6,670 nucleotides of DNA, taken from Spirochaetaceae bacterium (GTDB lineage: Bacteria; Spirochaetota; Spirochaetia; SZUA-6; Fen-1364). How positions within the stretch are numbered: position 1 is the first letter of the stretch; every line of letters starts with the position of its first letter. Positions 6,184 through 6,670 of the stretch are shown piece after piece. The DNA lies in contig PMDT01000135.1 of assembly GCA_003154555.1 (NCBI GenBank), forward strand, positions 4,340 through 11,009, read 5' to 3'. The translations under genes and the position numbers were made by a program. The notes under the pieces were generated by a model. It worked only from the letters and a program-made list of their open reading frames with translations, had not been told where the DNA came from and made no database searches.

Positions 6184-6670
6184 GCCCTTCCCTTTCCCGC
6201 GGCGATGCGCCGCCTGTGCTCGTTCCCGTACGTATAGCATTCGTCGTAGAAAGCCCGGAGATTGTCGATCGACACATCCGGGGTGATCCCGTTGCCCGAC
6301 GTGACCAGGCACCCCCCCTCCGGGCGATCGTAGGTGTCGATCAGGAAGCGGACCTCCTCACGCACCTCCCGGGGTGTGCCGAAGGGCAGCGTCTGCTGCA
6401 CGTCCATGCCGGCCCAGAAGGAAAGCCGGTCGCCGTACCGGGCGGCGATCTTCCGTTCGTCCATTGCATACTTCTGGATGGGGTGCAGGACGTCAAGGCC
6501 GATCTCCACGAGGTCGTCGAGAAAGAGCTCGATGTTGCCGCAGCTGTGCAGCCAGAAATGCATGCCGTTGTCATGCGCCGTGCGGATCATCCGCGCGTAG
6601 CGTTCCTTGAAGAACTCGCGGAAGATGGCGAGGCTGAACATGGGACCGGTCTGCATGCCGATGTCGTCGG
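6180..6670 (-). CDS. UroD-superfamily protein with HSCG motif (C-terminal part; 5' end off window)
   Basis: C-terminal portion, about 162 residues, of a uroporphyrinogen-decarboxylase-superfamily protein whose usual length is 340-380. The frame is open through the right edge, and the residues before the Met at 6656 read DDIG, giving DDIGMQTGPMFS. This is the family segment DDLGxQxGPxxSP, so 6656 is an internal Met. FWLHSCGNIELFLDDLVEIG follows, with HSCG encoded at 6537-6548; in MtaA/CmuA-type methyltransferases the His and Cys of HxCG bind zinc. Then come LDVLHPIQ, WAGMDVQQTLPFGTPREV and PEGGCLVTSGNGITPDV. The last segment carries a Cys (GGC) but not the GC of MtaA, where the third zinc ligand would lie, so metal binding is likely but not certain. 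The gene overlaps the DapA-like gene by 4 bases (ATGA). It is the first visible gene of the operon. A corrinoid-linked methyl transfer or another UroD-like reaction is possible. Confidence 0.9.
   Translation of the reverse strand, partial: DDIGMQTGPMFSLAIFREFFKERYARMIRTAHDNGMHFWLHSCGNIELFLDDLVEIGLDVLHPIQKYAMDERKIAARYGDRLSFWAGMDVQQTLPFGTPREVREEVRFLIDTYDRPEGGCLVTSGNGITPDVSIDNLRAFYDECYTYGNEHRRRIAAGKGRA

Overview
The window comes from a GC-rich bacterium (clearly above 60% G+C by eye) with purine-rich Shine-Dalgarno sites, and both strands are almost fully coding. It holds two convergent gene blocks and no RNA genes, mobile elements or CRISPR arrays that I can see. The phylum cannot be fixed from the sequence. 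Several uroporphyrinogen-decarboxylase-like (UroD-like) proteins mixed with sugar enzymes recalls loci in Planctomycetota, Lentisphaerota/Verrucomicrobiota, Spirochaetota and Armatimonadota, but that is an impression from general knowledge.

Left block (+ strand, 1-1806): the 3' half of a 2-oxoacid dehydrogenase E1 beta gene (its 5' end lies off the left edge), then after 12 bases a complete E2 acyltransferase gene with one lipoyl domain, an E3-binding domain and a catalytic domain. No E3 (lipoamide dehydrogenase) gene follows. The block ends at a tight convergent junction with a 24-base gap, where a compact hairpin spans the E2 stop codon.

Right block (- strand, read from 6670 down to 1831): six co-directional genes that must form one transcription unit, because the spacings run from a 4-base overlap to 13 bases. 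In order of transcription they are: a UroD-like protein (5' end off the right edge) with an HSCG motif; a DapA/NanA-superfamily lyase; an aldo/keto reductase; a second UroD-like protein that lacks the HSCG motif; a divergent NagB (glucosamine-6-phosphate deaminase)-like protein; and a YhcH/YjgK/YiaL (NanQ-like) sugar anomerase. The promoter and any transporter or regulator must lie beyond the right edge.

An aldolase-superfamily lyase, a NagB-type isomerase and a YhcH-type anomerase together resemble the enzyme set of sialic-acid (nan) catabolism. Here, however, the lyase and the NagB homologue have both lost residues their well-studied relatives use for substrate binding or catalysis, and the set is joined by a reductase and two UroD-like proteins. 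The best reading is a catabolic operon for an unidentified sugar, amino sugar or sugar acid, possibly yielding pyruvate or another 2-oxoacid. This is inference; the substrate cannot be read from the sequence.
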